53,444 nt of DNA from Ignavibacteria bacterium (GTDB taxonomy: Bacteria; Bacteroidota; Ignavibacteria; Kapaibacteriales; UBA4661): positions 1 to 53,444 of the forward strand of contig JACVZY010000040.1 of NCBI GenBank assembly GCA_014654705.1, written 5' to 3'. The notes beneath the pieces were generated by a model. It searched no databases and was not told the DNA's origin. It saw only the letters and a program-made list of their open reading frames with translations. Of this stretch, positions 44,073 to 52,098 are shown piece after piece. Each line of letters starts with the position of its first letter. Position 1 is the first letter of the stretch. Both the position numbers and the translations under genes were made by a program.

Positions 44073-45281
44073 TTACTGCGTTACTGTTACCGAATAATTT
44101 CGTTGCGCTTCCGAAAGCAAACCGCGCACGGGCGTACTTGTGCGGACAACTTTGTAACGGAATCGTACCATTGCAAGAGTCGCAGCGCCGGTTTTTCCGC
44201 CAAGCAATGTAGAGAGAACTTGTTGCGAAAGCGTTACCGTGCCGGCATTGTCGTTTGCCACCGTCGGAACAACACGAGGAATGGAATCTTGCGCAAGCGT
44301 CAGAACGACAAATACGCTATCATCGGCTTGGGATGTGGGCTGCCACGTGAGTGTCAGGTTACTACTTTGAGCGATACTTGTCGGTGGATTGGTGAGGCTT
44401 GGCAATGTCGCCGAAACAACATTATCGATAAAACCTGCAAAAGACGAACTTGCCGGAACGGTGAACGTATGCGGAGTTGTGCCGTCGAAGGTGATATTAC
44501 GGGCTGGTATCACAAAGGTAGAAGGCGCATACACCGTTGCATTCAGCGTTGTTCCGGTTTGAGCGCTGGTGTAGGAAATACCCTGCTTTGCGAGCGTAAT
44601 TGCGGTTCCATTCGTTTTGCCTACCAGTTGCACCGATGCTCCCACATTTGCCAATACGCTCGTCCCGACCACAAATGACCCCAAAGCGGAATAGGTCGTG
44701 GAATTACTCGGCGAGGTAAGAGCGAATGTACCGACAAAAGAAATAGTCGTATCAATACGGCTTGGGAGCTGCATACCACCCAAGAGAGACGAAAGCTGCT
44801 GTTGCAAGACCTGAAGTGATGTTTGCCCGCGCTGCGTACCGGAATTCGTCGCCGATACAGCGATTGTTTTAGCCGTATCGGCATTGAGCTGTGCGCCACC
44901 TTTTTCTGCCAGTGATGTCGGACGACGCAAGCCGCGGATGATGAGGGTATCACGCGAAATACCTTGCGGGAGCTTCGAGCGGTCAATCGAAATGGTAAGT
45001 GTTTTTGAGCCGATGCCCTGTTCGGCTTCCACAATCAGCCACGAAGACGAGCGCTGGCGCTGAATCGTCCATCGGTCGGTGAGCGCAGGAGTTGTTATTT
45101 CCAGCGGTAATGCCATTTTTGTTTCTCCAAAATCCAGCACCGTTGTACTGATGTCCGTCGAATCGCTGATGTTCGTGTCGGTCGGTGTTTGCGTGATGGA
45201 CGTTTGCTGACAAGCTGCAACGAGCAGTATCAGTGCCGCAGATAGGCTTGTCACGCGTAAAAATGCTTGTTTGGTTTTCAT
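44073..45281 (-). CDS. Lipoprotein of unknown function
   Basis: A 402-residue exported lipoprotein: signal peptide VTSLSAALILLVAAC with a lipobox (VAAC) and Cys followed by QQTSITQTP. The mature part is rich in Ser/Thr and beta strands, with no domain I recognise. An Ig/pilin-like region near residue 30-110 (VLDFGETKMALPLEI) reminds of BACON-like folds. The C-terminus (RFRYKVVRTSTPVRGLLSEAQRNYSVTVTQ) is not a T9SS domain. It is probably exposed on the periplasmic or outer face of the outer membrane. Confidence 0.7.
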   Translation of the reverse strand: MKTKQAFLRVTSLSAALILLVAACQQTSITQTPTDTNISDSTDISTTVLDFGETKMALPLEITTPALTDRWTIQRQRSSSWLIVEAEQGIGSKTLTISIDRSKLPQGISRDTLIIRGLRRPTSLAEKGGAQLNADTAKTIAVSATNSGTQRGQTSLQVLQQQLSSLLGGMQLPSRIDTTISFVGTFALTSPSNSTTYSALGSFVVGTSVLANVGASVQLVGKTNGTAITLAKQGISYTSAQTGTTLNATVYAPSTFVIPARNITFDGTTPHTFTVPASSSFAGFIDNVVSATLPSLTNPPTSIAQSSNLTLTWQPTSQADDSVFVVLTLAQDSIPRVVPTVANDNAGTVTLSQQVLSTLLGGKTGAATLAMVRFRYKVVRTSTPVRGLLSEAQRNYSVTVTQ

Positions 45282-45378
45282 AGTTGTCATGTCGATAAGG
45301 TACGAAAAATTTGTTGTTTCAATGCTATCAGGATGTGCTTTTGCAATGCTTCTGCACTACTTTTTCAACACGCGAGGG

Positions 45379-46164
45379 TTACGAGCGCGAGGTTACTTCA
45401 GCAAACGTATCTTCATACTTTGCATGAATCGTTCCGAAAAGCCTATCCCATACGAGCGTGTAGAGACCGTAATTCTGCGTAGCAAATTTGTGGTGCATAT
45501 TGTGACTGACGGAGGTATTGATCCATCGCCCGATGGGATGGGTGGAGAAGCCTTTCGGGTACAATTCAAACCCCAAGTGTCCGTAAGCGTTGACAAGCGA
45601 CATCGCAAACATCCATACTGCCAGCGCACTGAGCGTGTGCGGGATAGTGAAAGCCACAATCGGGAAGACCAAAAATTCTGTCAACGCTTCCAAGGGATGA
45701 AAAGCGAAGGCTGCAAGCGGCGAAGGATTATGCGAAAGATGATGCACTTTGTGAATAATCGGATAGAGCTTTTTGCTATGCACTGCACGGTGCATGAGAT
45801 AAAAATACAAATCGTGCAGAGCAATCATCAGGATAATTGAGAATACCCAATAAACCCATCCCCAAACTACACCACCCATAGAATCTATCGAACTATACAT
45901 TTTTGTCAAAGGGCGCACTTGCGGCAGATAGAGCAAGGCTACAATCGTTGCGAAAATAAAAAACGTCATCAGCGAATACCCCGCTTCGCGTAGATAATCG
46001 GCTCGCGTGGGAAATTTTTGCTGAATTTTACGCGAGACATTTTTATCACGACGAACCAAATACCACCACACAAAGAGCGAACCGGAAATCGCTCCATAGC
46101 GCACCAAAAGGAGAGTCAGAATAATCAGCCACGTCAGCCCGTAACTATCAGAGGGAGAAAACAT
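45379..46164 (-). CDS. Sterol desaturase/fatty-acid hydroxylase superfamily protein
   Basis: A 261-residue membrane enzyme. The eight-histidine diiron motif is present: HDLYFYLMHRAVH, HKVHHLSH and SHNMHHKFA. Four to five membrane helices surround it. Family members hydroxylate or desaturate fatty acids, sterols or carotenoids with O2 and a di-iron centre. The substrate is unknown; a link to the hpnCD isoprenoids elsewhere in the window is only speculative. It stands alone between the lipoprotein and SDR genes on the same strand. Confidence 0.85.
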   Translation of the reverse strand: MFSPSDSYGLTWLIILTLLLVRYGAISGSLFVWWYLVRRDKNVSRKIQQKFPTRADYLREAGYSLMTFFIFATIVALLYLPQVRPLTKMYSSIDSMGGVVWGWVYWVFSIILMIALHDLYFYLMHRAVHSKKLYPIIHKVHHLSHNPSPLAAFAFHPLEALTEFLVFPIVAFTIPHTLSALAVWMFAMSLVNAYGHLGFELYPKGFSTHPIGRWINTSVSHNMHHKFATQNYGLYTLVWDRLFGTIHAKYEDTFAEVTSRS

Positions 46165-46354
46165 TGTGGTAAAGGAAAAGTGAAGAAAACGTGTGAACAG
46201 CTAATAAATGCTGTCACAACTTGTTTCAAAAGCAATATGCCGCAAGGAGTCGACAAAGAGAGCACGTTTTCAACGAATGGTACATATTTATCAATGAATC
46301 GACTGCCCGCATCAATCAAGTCAGCGATGGACAACGCGACAAAAGAAACATATC

Positions 46355-46396
46355 GCTTTCAGAGCATCTTGCTTTCAGAGCACCTCGCTTCCTCTG
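46355..46396. repeat. Short tandem repeat of 16 bp (about 2.5 copies)
   Basis: GCTTTCAGAGCATCTT is followed directly by GCTTTCAGAGCACCTC and a decayed third unit GCTTCCTCTGCAT. It lies just downstream of the SDR stop codon at 46403. Confidence 0.6.
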
Positions 46397-46402
46397 CATT
46401 AC

Positions 46403-47095
46403 CTACCACGAAATTTCTTTTCTATCGCGCAGAAACTTCCCCGTGAGCGATTGTGGAGCTTCCGTAGCGAGCCACACCGCCGTGTCTGCACCTTGCGACA
46501 CGCTTCGTGGTGCACCTGCTCCGCCCATTTCGGTTTGCACCCAGCCGGGACACATTGCGTTCACGGCGATTCCCTCAGAAGCGAGTGCGGAAGAGAGTTG
46601 TAACGTAATCGCATTCATGGTCGTTTTGGAAATGCAATATGCCGGAGCAAATGTACTTGCACCGTTTGTAATTTGCCCACCCGAACTGGAAACATTGATA
46701 ATACGACCTCCGCGCTGCATGAGCGGCAAAAATGCTTGCACCACAGTCAGCGCACCAATAGCATTTGTCTGGAGCGTACTCAAAAGCAATGACTCCGAAA
46801 CAGCAAGAATGCTCTGCGAATGGTCGAGCATCACGCCCGCATTGTTGATTATCACGTCCAAATGCTGTATTTTGGTCGAGACCTGCCGATGCGCCTCCCG
46901 AATGCTTGCGCTGTCGCTCACGTCCATTGGCACAAAGGTACAAACGTACTTCTGCCGAACAAGCCGTGATGCGGTTTCTGAACCGGCATGAGGATTACGC
47001 GCTGCAAGCAGCACATGGTAACCTTTTGCACAGAGTTCGCGGGCAATTTCCAAACCGATGCCTTTGCTTGCACCGGTAATAAGAGCAGTTTTCAT
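46403..47095 (-). CDS. Short-chain dehydrogenase/reductase
   Basis: A 230-residue classical SDR. Cofactor motif TGASKGIG (7-14), NNAG motif (VIINNAGVMLD), catalytic Ser in INVSSSGGQ and Tyr153-x3-Lys157 (YCISK). The C-terminal CPGWVQTEMGG fits carbonyl reductase-like SDRs. NAD(P)H-dependent oxidation or reduction of an unknown alcohol or ketone. The start at 47095 begins the Rossmann fold, with 63 bp to the divergent Crp-type regulator, a likely controller. Confidence 0.88.
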   Translation of the reverse strand: MKTALITGASKGIGLEIARELCAKGYHVLLAARNPHAGSETASRLVRQKYVCTFVPMDVSDSASIREAHRQVSTKIQHLDVIINNAGVMLDHSQSILAVSESLLLSTLQTNAIGALTVVQAFLPLMQRGGRIINVSSSGGQITNGASTFAPAYCISKTTMNAITLQLSSALASEGIAVNAMCPGWVQTEMGGAGAPRSVSQGADTAVWLATEAPQSLTGKFLRDRKEISW

Positions 47096-47158
47096 GGTAT
47101 CATCTGAATTTTTTTGAGAAAAATACGACACATCTTCCTTTTTACGTTTCCCTGCTCT

Positions 47159-47761
47159 ATGTCCGCAAAACCTCTTCATACATCATTATCGTCACTCCAC
47201 GCTTTTATTTCGGAAAAGATTACCCTCACTGAAAAAGAATGGCTGTTCGTCGCCGAGCGATTTGAAACGGTTTCTATCAAAGCCAATATGCTGCTTCTAC
47301 GCGAGGGGCAGGTCTGCGGGCATTTGTACTTTGTAAACAAAGGGCTGATGCGGTTTTTTATTACCACCAGCGACGGCAAAGATACAACAAAGTTTTTCAC
47401 TCCCGAACACCAGCTTTTCACCTCGCAGCAGTCCTTTTCCACACAAACACCTGCCCGTGAAAATATCGAAGCCCTCGAAGACGCGGAACTGCTGGCGGTT
47501 TCTCACGCTGCCCTTCAACACATCTACAACGACGTTCCCAAATGGCATACTCTTATTCGTCGCGTTTTGCAAGAGGTAAACGGCATGACCGAACGAATCT
47601 ATATGGACAGCATTACCATCACTGCCGAAGAGCGCTACCGCAGGCTTCTTCAAAACGAACCGGAAATTGCCCTGCGTGCTCCACTCAAGCATATTGCGTC
47701 CTATTTGGGCGTTACACCAGAGAGTTTGAGCCGCATTCGGAAAAAACTTTCCCAAGCCTAA
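47159..47761 (+). CDS. Crp/Fnr family transcriptional regulator
   Basis: A 200-residue regulator. The cyclic-nucleotide-binding barrel (about 30-120, MLLLREGQVCGHLYFVNKGL) lacks the strict cAMP phosphate-binding cassette, so the ligand is unknown. The C-terminal helix-turn-helix is PLKHIASYLGVTPESLSRIRKKL. It resembles the widespread Bacteroidota small Crp-like proteins. It diverges from the SDR gene and precedes the SRPBCC and MBL-fold genes by 101 bp, so it likely controls one or both. The start at 47159 opens a usual N-terminus. Confidence 0.87.
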   Translation: MSAKPLHTSLSSLHAFISEKITLTEKEWLFVAERFETVSIKANMLLLREGQVCGHLYFVNKGLMRFFITTSDGKDTTKFFTPEHQLFTSQQSFSTQTPARENIEALEDAELLAVSHAALQHIYNDVPKWHTLIRRVLQEVNGMTERIYMDSITITAEERYRRLLQNEPEIALRAPLKHIASYLGVTPESLSRIRKKLSQA

Positions 47762-47862
47762 ACGAACTTACCATACATCAAGTGTTTAGTTCGTGCATGG
47801 TTGTAGTTTTGGGTGAACTTGAATTCACGAAGCATTCTTTTTCACCAACACCTACAAGCACT

Positions 47863-48342
47863 ATGATACCACAACCATCCGCCCCCAGCCCTCGCCATTT
47901 CTGGCATAGCACCACCACGAACGCAAGCCCTGACGATGTTTGGAGCGTGTGGACAAATGTTTCAGAATGGCATCTCTGGGACAAAGGCTTGCAATCAGCA
48001 TCACTAGAAGGCGCATTCAAACTTGGCGCAGTTGGAAAGCTCGTTAGTCTGAACGGCACAACGTCGCGCTTTACTATCACAGAGTTCAGCGACCAACACT
48101 CGTACACTTTCTCAACAGCCCTTCCGCTTGCACGCCTGAATGTAAAACGCTTTTTCGAGAGTTTCGGCACCGAAACCCGTTTTACGCATGAAGTCTGGTT
48201 TGACGGTGTGTTGGGAGGCATTTTTGCCATGCTCTTGGGCAAAAATTTTATGCGCCTTCTCCCCTCCGTCATGGAAGAAGTCAAGCGTCTGGCGGAAGCA
48301 CGGGCAAACGCGCAAACTGCACCACTCCACCAAACACTATGA
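47863..48342 (+). CDS. SRPBCC/polyketide-cyclase-like protein
   Basis: A 159-residue START-like fold protein. It starts with HFWHSTTTNASPDDVWSVWTNVSEWHLWDKGLQSASLEG, the SRPBCC opening (helix, D-x-W-x-x-W). It has a hydrophobic ligand cavity by family, but no catalytic residues are evident. Its stop codon overlaps the ATG of the next gene (ATGA), so translation is coupled to the MBL-fold hydrolase. An earlier frame start is possible, but the homology begins near here. Confidence 0.8.
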   Translation: MIPQPSAPSPRHFWHSTTTNASPDDVWSVWTNVSEWHLWDKGLQSASLEGAFKLGAVGKLVSLNGTTSRFTITEFSDQHSYTFSTALPLARLNVKRFFESFGTETRFTHEVWFDGVLGGIFAMLLGKNFMRLLPSVMEEVKRLAEARANAQTAPLHQTL

Positions 48343-49403
48343 ACCGCCGTCAGTTCGTCCGTACCAGTATTCGTGCGGGTGTGAGCGTTAGCGCCGGAAT
48401 TGCACTTGCCGGAATTATGTTTCCAGAAACGCTTGGCACAAGAGAAGCAACTACCATTTTGTCACCTTCACCCCCTTCCACCATGCTCACTACCGCACCC
48501 AATACCACGCATCCGTCCCTTCTCCACGAGTCCGACTGCTGCGTCACCGTCCATATCTCCGAGCGCGTCCGCGTTCATGCTTTGCGTTCAGGCTGGGTGC
48601 AAGTTCGCCCGCCGCACCGCGAACACACAGGCATCGAAGCCTTGCGACTTCCATCCATTTTGCTCAATTCCCAATGGACAGAAAAAATGCCAGTCTGGAT
48701 GTGGCTTATTGAGCACCCCGACGGTACATTTCTCGTTGACACGGGCGAAAACACGCGCGTTCACGAACCGAACTATTTCGGTGATGCCAAAGGCGATGCC
48801 TGGGTGAACCGCAGAATTTTACAACTCGACATACCACCCGAAGAAGAGCTTGAAAGCCACTTACAGCGCTTGGGCATAGCGGAGAACAAGATTGATGCAG
48901 TCATTCTCACTCACGGACACCTTGATCATACCGACGGCTTGCGCTTCCTACCGTCACCGGAAATTCTTTTCCCCAAAATTGAATGGGAAAAACCCTTTGG
49001 CGTTGCGAAAACGACCTTTCCTACATGGCTCAAACCCCGCTTCATTACGCACGACGCGGCAACATCGCTGGGCGAGCTACCCGCGAAGGACAATCCATTT
49101 CAGGCAGCACACCGCATTGCATCCGGCTTATACACCATTCCCACACCCGGACACACCTTTGGTCATCAGTCTGTCTTGCTCATCGAAAACGACACGGCAT
49201 ATTGCTTCGCGGGCGACGTTTCCTTTTCGGAGAAGCAATTATTAGCAGGCGGAGTGGCGGGCATTTGCGTCAGCCCTGATGACGCACGGGAGACATATTC
49301 ACGCTTCAAAAAACTTGCCGGACGTATTCCGCTTGTGTATATGCCCTCGCATGATGTGGAGTCGGCGATGCGACTTCAAGAAAGGCGAACAATGCCCGTG
49401 TAG
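48339..49403 (+). CDS. Tat-exported MBL-fold hydrolase, lactonase-like
   Basis: A 354-residue metallo-beta-lactamase-fold protein. A twin-arginine signal (MNRRQFVRTSIRAGVSVSAG) precedes the domain. Zn ligands: THGHLDH (His192, His194, Asp196, His197), a later His in PTPGHTFGHQ and Asp in CFAGDVSF, and His in MPSHDVESA. Spacing is like AHL-lactonase (AiiA) and related hydrolases; the substrate cannot be set. It is co-transcribed with the SRPBCC gene. Confidence 0.85.
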   Translation: MNRRQFVRTSIRAGVSVSAGIALAGIMFPETLGTREATTILSPSPPSTMLTTAPNTTHPSLLHESDCCVTVHISERVRVHALRSGWVQVRPPHREHTGIEALRLPSILLNSQWTEKMPVWMWLIEHPDGTFLVDTGENTRVHEPNYFGDAKGDAWVNRRILQLDIPPEEELESHLQRLGIAENKIDAVILTHGHLDHTDGLRFLPSPEILFPKIEWEKPFGVAKTTFPTWLKPRFITHDAATSLGELPAKDNPFQAAHRIASGLYTIPTPGHTFGHQSVLLIENDTAYCFAGDVSFSEKQLLAGGVAGICVSPDDARETYSRFKKLAGRIPLVYMPSHDVESAMRLQERRTMPV

Positions 49404-49536
49404 CGCAATAGAAGCCACAGCCGCCGCAAGGATAAAAATTGCCTTTACACCTTACAAAACCTTGTTCTATGACCAAAAAGTGTGTAAATTATTCTGAATG
49501 AATTTTTTACCATCCCCAGTTTATTTTGGAGGAATT

Positions 49537-49977
49537 ATGAGGAATGTCTTGTCCGGCATCGCCACTTTATGCCTGATGCTGGTATCGTATAGCGTATCCT
49601 TCGGGCAAAATGCCGATGCTATCACAGGCATTTGGTACACCGAAGACGATAAATCACTTGTGGAAGTCTGGAAATATAACGGTTTGTACTACGGAAAAAT
49701 TATTTGGGTGCGCGACTCGCTTGATGAAAAGGGGAAAATTAAATTAGATAAAAACAATCCCAAAGAAGCCCTTCGCAGCAAGTCTGTCATCGGGCTGCAA
49801 ATGCTGAATAATTTGAAATACGAAAACGGTGAGTGGCGGGATGGAAAAATTTATGACCCGGAAAGTGGGAATGAATATAGTTGCAAAGCGAATCTCAATG
49901 GCTCCACTCTTGATTTGCGCGGTTATATTCTCGGTATGCCGTTTCTGGGACGAACAACCAAGTGGCGCAAAAAATAG
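49537..49977 (+). CDS. DUF2147 family exported protein
   Basis: A 146-residue protein with a signal peptide (VLSGIATLCLMLVSYSVSFGQ). The domain follows the DUF2147 pattern: ITGIWYTEDDKSLVEVWKYN, YYGKIIWV, IGLQMLNNLKY, GKIYDPESGNEYSC and LRGYILGMPFLGRTTKWRK. These small lipocalin-like beta-barrels are periplasmic or outer-membrane-linked; function unknown. GGAGG precedes the ATG at 49537. A strong terminator follows at 50014. Confidence 0.85.
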   Translation: MRNVLSGIATLCLMLVSYSVSFGQNADAITGIWYTEDDKSLVEVWKYNGLYYGKIIWVRDSLDEKGKIKLDKNNPKEALRSKSVIGLQMLNNLKYENGEWRDGKIYDPESGNEYSCKANLNGSTLDLRGYILGMPFLGRTTKWRKK

Positions 49978-50003
49978 ATTCTCTTTCGCCAGAGTCATTT
50001 AGA

Positions 50004-50050
50004 CTACGCTGGCAAACGCCGCATGAACTCTTCGAGTTTGTGCGGCGTTT
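50004..50050 (-). pseudogene. Relic of the 3' end of an MBL-fold gene
   Basis: On the minus strand, the codons P-H-K-L-E-E-F-M-R-R-L-P-A plus stop match the end of the MBL-fold gene at 51235 (KPHKLEDFMRRLPM plus stop). The DNA copies match at 40 of 47 bases (50004-50050 vs 51235-51281) and share the TAG position. Nothing of the gene upstream of these codons remains. The two copies flank the alkC-like gene as direct repeats. Confidence 0.75.
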
Positions 50051-50056
50051 TTTTTT
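50014..50056 (+). terminator. Rho-independent terminator of the DUF2147 gene
   Basis: A 17-bp stem (50014-50030 with 50034-50050, two G-U pairs, no mismatch), a 3-base loop and nine T residues. It lies 37 bp after the DUF2147 stop. It is formed from the MBL-fold relic: at each of the four stem-forming bases where the relic differs from the intact gene end, the change makes a Watson-Crick pair. Confidence 0.85.
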
Positions 50057-50083
50057 ATGTTTTTCTTGAATTTCAACGAGATT

Positions 50084-51175
50084 TCAGGCAACCTCTCCAA
50101 CGACCTCAATGTGCGTTTCAGCACATTCTACACCATTGACGATAATGGTAAAGCGATGAGTGCCGGCATAATGTTTACGAGTGGTACGCTGTTGAAAAGA
50201 AATCTTGCGCTGAACATGCACTTGTTCGCCCTCGGAATATTTTCGCTCGTGAATAAAAAACACCTTGCGCGTCGCTTGACCATTCGATTTGACATAATAG
50301 ACACCGTATTCTAATCGTATATTTTCCGCTTTTTCGCTCTGCACGTCAAATGAAACATTGACCGATGCGCCAATCGCCACCGAAGACTGATGAAATCGAA
50401 GATTGTGGATAGTAAACGATGGCATAGCTCCAAACCCAAAAAGTTGCATTGCCTTGGGATTTCCGCGCTTGAGAAGTGTTCGTAATCCATGCTTCACTAT
50501 CCAGTCCGTGTGAGGATGTACGCCTATCCAACGTTCCGCAATATTGAGCACGAGTGCAGGATGGTCTTTCGCAATATCATTGAGATTATTTGCGACGCTC
50601 CGCCGAACGTAATCAGAATCATCCGCCTTGAGAAGTTCCAAAATCGGTAGTATCGGCGCAGGGTCGCGCTGAAACTCTTTGAGTGCCATGCCCCATGGCA
50701 AACGTGGGCGGCAGCCTTCACTGGCAAGCCGACGTACATGATGATTTGGATGCTTTGCCCATTGGAGCATTTGTGCCATTATTTTTGCCGGATTACGCTG
50801 AAGAAAAGGGCGAATTGCAAATTCCGAACTGGAATACTGCGTGAATAATTCTAATGCCGAAAGAGAAATTTCTTCGTCACCCAAACCGTATTGTTCTACA
50901 AAATCGGGAAAAAACATATACGGAAAGCCCTGACATTCGGGCGCAACCAACCGTAGAATAGCTATTGCTTGAGCATAATCCTGTGGCAAGAATCGCCGCA
51001 GCCCCCGCGTAATATGGTGCATTCGCTCTTTTAATTCCCTATCCTCCCATGCACTATCTAGGATCCAATTGATAAACGCTTCTCCATCGAAGCCTACGTT
51101 TAACCGTTGTATCTTCTCTGCAAATACGCGGACAAATTCGGGGTTATAGACATTTTTGAGCTTAAAATCTTCCAT
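50084..51175 (-). CDS. AlkC-like DNA alkylation-repair glycosylase
   Basis: A 363-residue HEAT-like repeat protein. Residues about 1-250 carry the alpha-helical repeats, including the AlkC-type motif WAKHPNHHVRRLASEGCRPRLPWG and SDYVRRSVANNLNDIAKDHPAL; a beta-rich C-terminal domain (about 270-363, FDVQSEKAENIRLEYGVYYV ... TIIVNGVECAE) resembles the Ig-like domain of AlkC. AlkC excises 3-methyladenine and 3-methylcytosine without base flipping. The ATG at 51175 is preferred over an earlier TTG. It lies 59 bp downstream of the MBL-fold gene on the same strand and is flanked by a 47-bp direct repeat, which suggests insertion or duplication. Confidence 0.85.
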   Translation of the reverse strand: MEDFKLKNVYNPEFVRVFAEKIQRLNVGFDGEAFINWILDSAWEDRELKERMHHITRGLRRFLPQDYAQAIAILRLVAPECQGFPYMFFPDFVEQYGLGDEEISLSALELFTQYSSSEFAIRPFLQRNPAKIMAQMLQWAKHPNHHVRRLASEGCRPRLPWGMALKEFQRDPAPILPILELLKADDSDYVRRSVANNLNDIAKDHPALVLNIAERWIGVHPHTDWIVKHGLRTLLKRGNPKAMQLFGFGAMPSFTIHNLRFHQSSVAIGASVNVSFDVQSEKAENIRLEYGVYYVKSNGQATRKVFFIHERKYSEGEQVHVQRKISFQQRTTRKHYAGTHRFTIIVNGVECAETHIEVVGEVA

Positions 51176-51234
51176 AGCAAACAAATATTCGATGAGAAAT
51201 ACAACAAAATCCCAATATATTGAGAGCCTTTCTT

Positions 51235-51939
51235 CTACATCGGCAAACGACGCATGAAGTCTTCGAGTTTGTGAGGCTTTTGTATGAGCGGTGCACCATG
51301 CCCGAAGCAGATAATGTCAGGCTTCAGTGCTGCCAGTTTGCGAATAGAACGCCGATTTTGCGCAACATCGGTCGTAAAAGGCACGGGCGGTTCGTTCAAA
51401 CCCGGAAGTCCTGTCATCAGATTCATTCCGTTCAGCACATCGCCCAGAATCAAGCATTTGTCAGTCTCTCGCCAAAAAGAAATATGCCCCGCTGAATGAC
51501 CGGGCGAATCCAGCACACGAAAGCCCGCCACCATGTCGCCCTCTTGCAAGCGCCGTGCGACCGTGTATGCGGGACCTGACCACACGCGCATCAACAAACC
51601 CAATACACCTTGTGCATCAGGGCTATTCGCCAACCCTCGTTCCATTGGTTCGGCATCGCGCTCACCGCACCAGAGCGGAACACCGTAAGCATCGCAGACA
51701 GCCTTGCTCGCGCCTTGATGGTCGGGGTGAACGTGCGTGAGGGCGTGTGCGGTGAGACGCTTGGTTTTGTGCTCGTCTTCGGCAAAAAATCGTTTCAGTG
51801 TCCGCAGAATACGATTGGTCATGTAGCGCGTACCGGCATCAATCAGCACGACCTCGTTGCCGTCGGCAATAAGATAGGTGTTGATAATGTTGGGCGGGAA
51901 GCCGGAAAGTTGCCAAAGGTTTGGGGCTATGAGGCGCAT
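51235..51939 (-). CDS. MBL-fold metallo-hydrolase
   Basis: A 234-residue MBL-fold enzyme. Zn motif HVHPDHQG (His69, His71, Asp73, His74), a later His in LDSPGHSAGHISF, Asp in CLILGDVLNG and His in CFGHGAP. It is close to the small cytoplasmic MBL hydrolases that cut thioesters or lactones. No signal peptide. The start at 51939 is chosen because the domain begins there (MRLIAPNLWQLSG). Its last 47 bases are repeated at 50004-50050. Confidence 0.88.
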   Translation of the reverse strand: MRLIAPNLWQLSGFPPNIINTYLIADGNEVVLIDAGTRYMTNRILRTLKRFFAEDEHKTKRLTAHALTHVHPDHQGASKAVCDAYGVPLWCGERDAEPMERGLANSPDAQGVLGLLMRVWSGPAYTVARRLQEGDMVAGFRVLDSPGHSAGHISFWRETDKCLILGDVLNGMNLMTGLPGLNEPPVPFTTDVAQNRRSIRKLAALKPDIICFGHGAPLIQKPHKLEDFMRRLPM

Positions 51940-52001
51940 AATTGCTGAGGTTTTGGAAGATTGCAGTGGACGATGATACGAAAGCACAATTTACAAAAGA
52001 C

Positions 52002-52033
52002 TTGGTTGTGAGCAAGAATCATTTGTAGATTTG
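52002..52033 (+). promoter_or_regulatory. Bacteroidota-type promoter of the esterase-like gene
   Basis: TTG at 52006-52008 (or 52002-52004), 17 (or 21) bases, then TAGATTTG at 52026-52033. Predicted start near 52040 leaves the ATG at 52099 with a leader; an earlier ATG at 52045 would be leaderless. Confidence 0.45.
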
Positions 52034-52098
52034 TAGCGATTCTCATGCAGAGTCTCTATTTTTATAGTTGCCAAATTTCCTTCCTATTTTTTCATGCT

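Noticed and set aside
45271-45840. Frame on the + strand opposite the fatty-acid-hydroxylase-like gene
   Set aside because: The opposite strand carries the complete eight-histidine motif; the + frame is a shadow.
47797-47862. Earlier start for the SRPBCC protein
   Set aside because: Adds residues without homology; ATG at 47863 lies close to the domain start. Not fully excluded.
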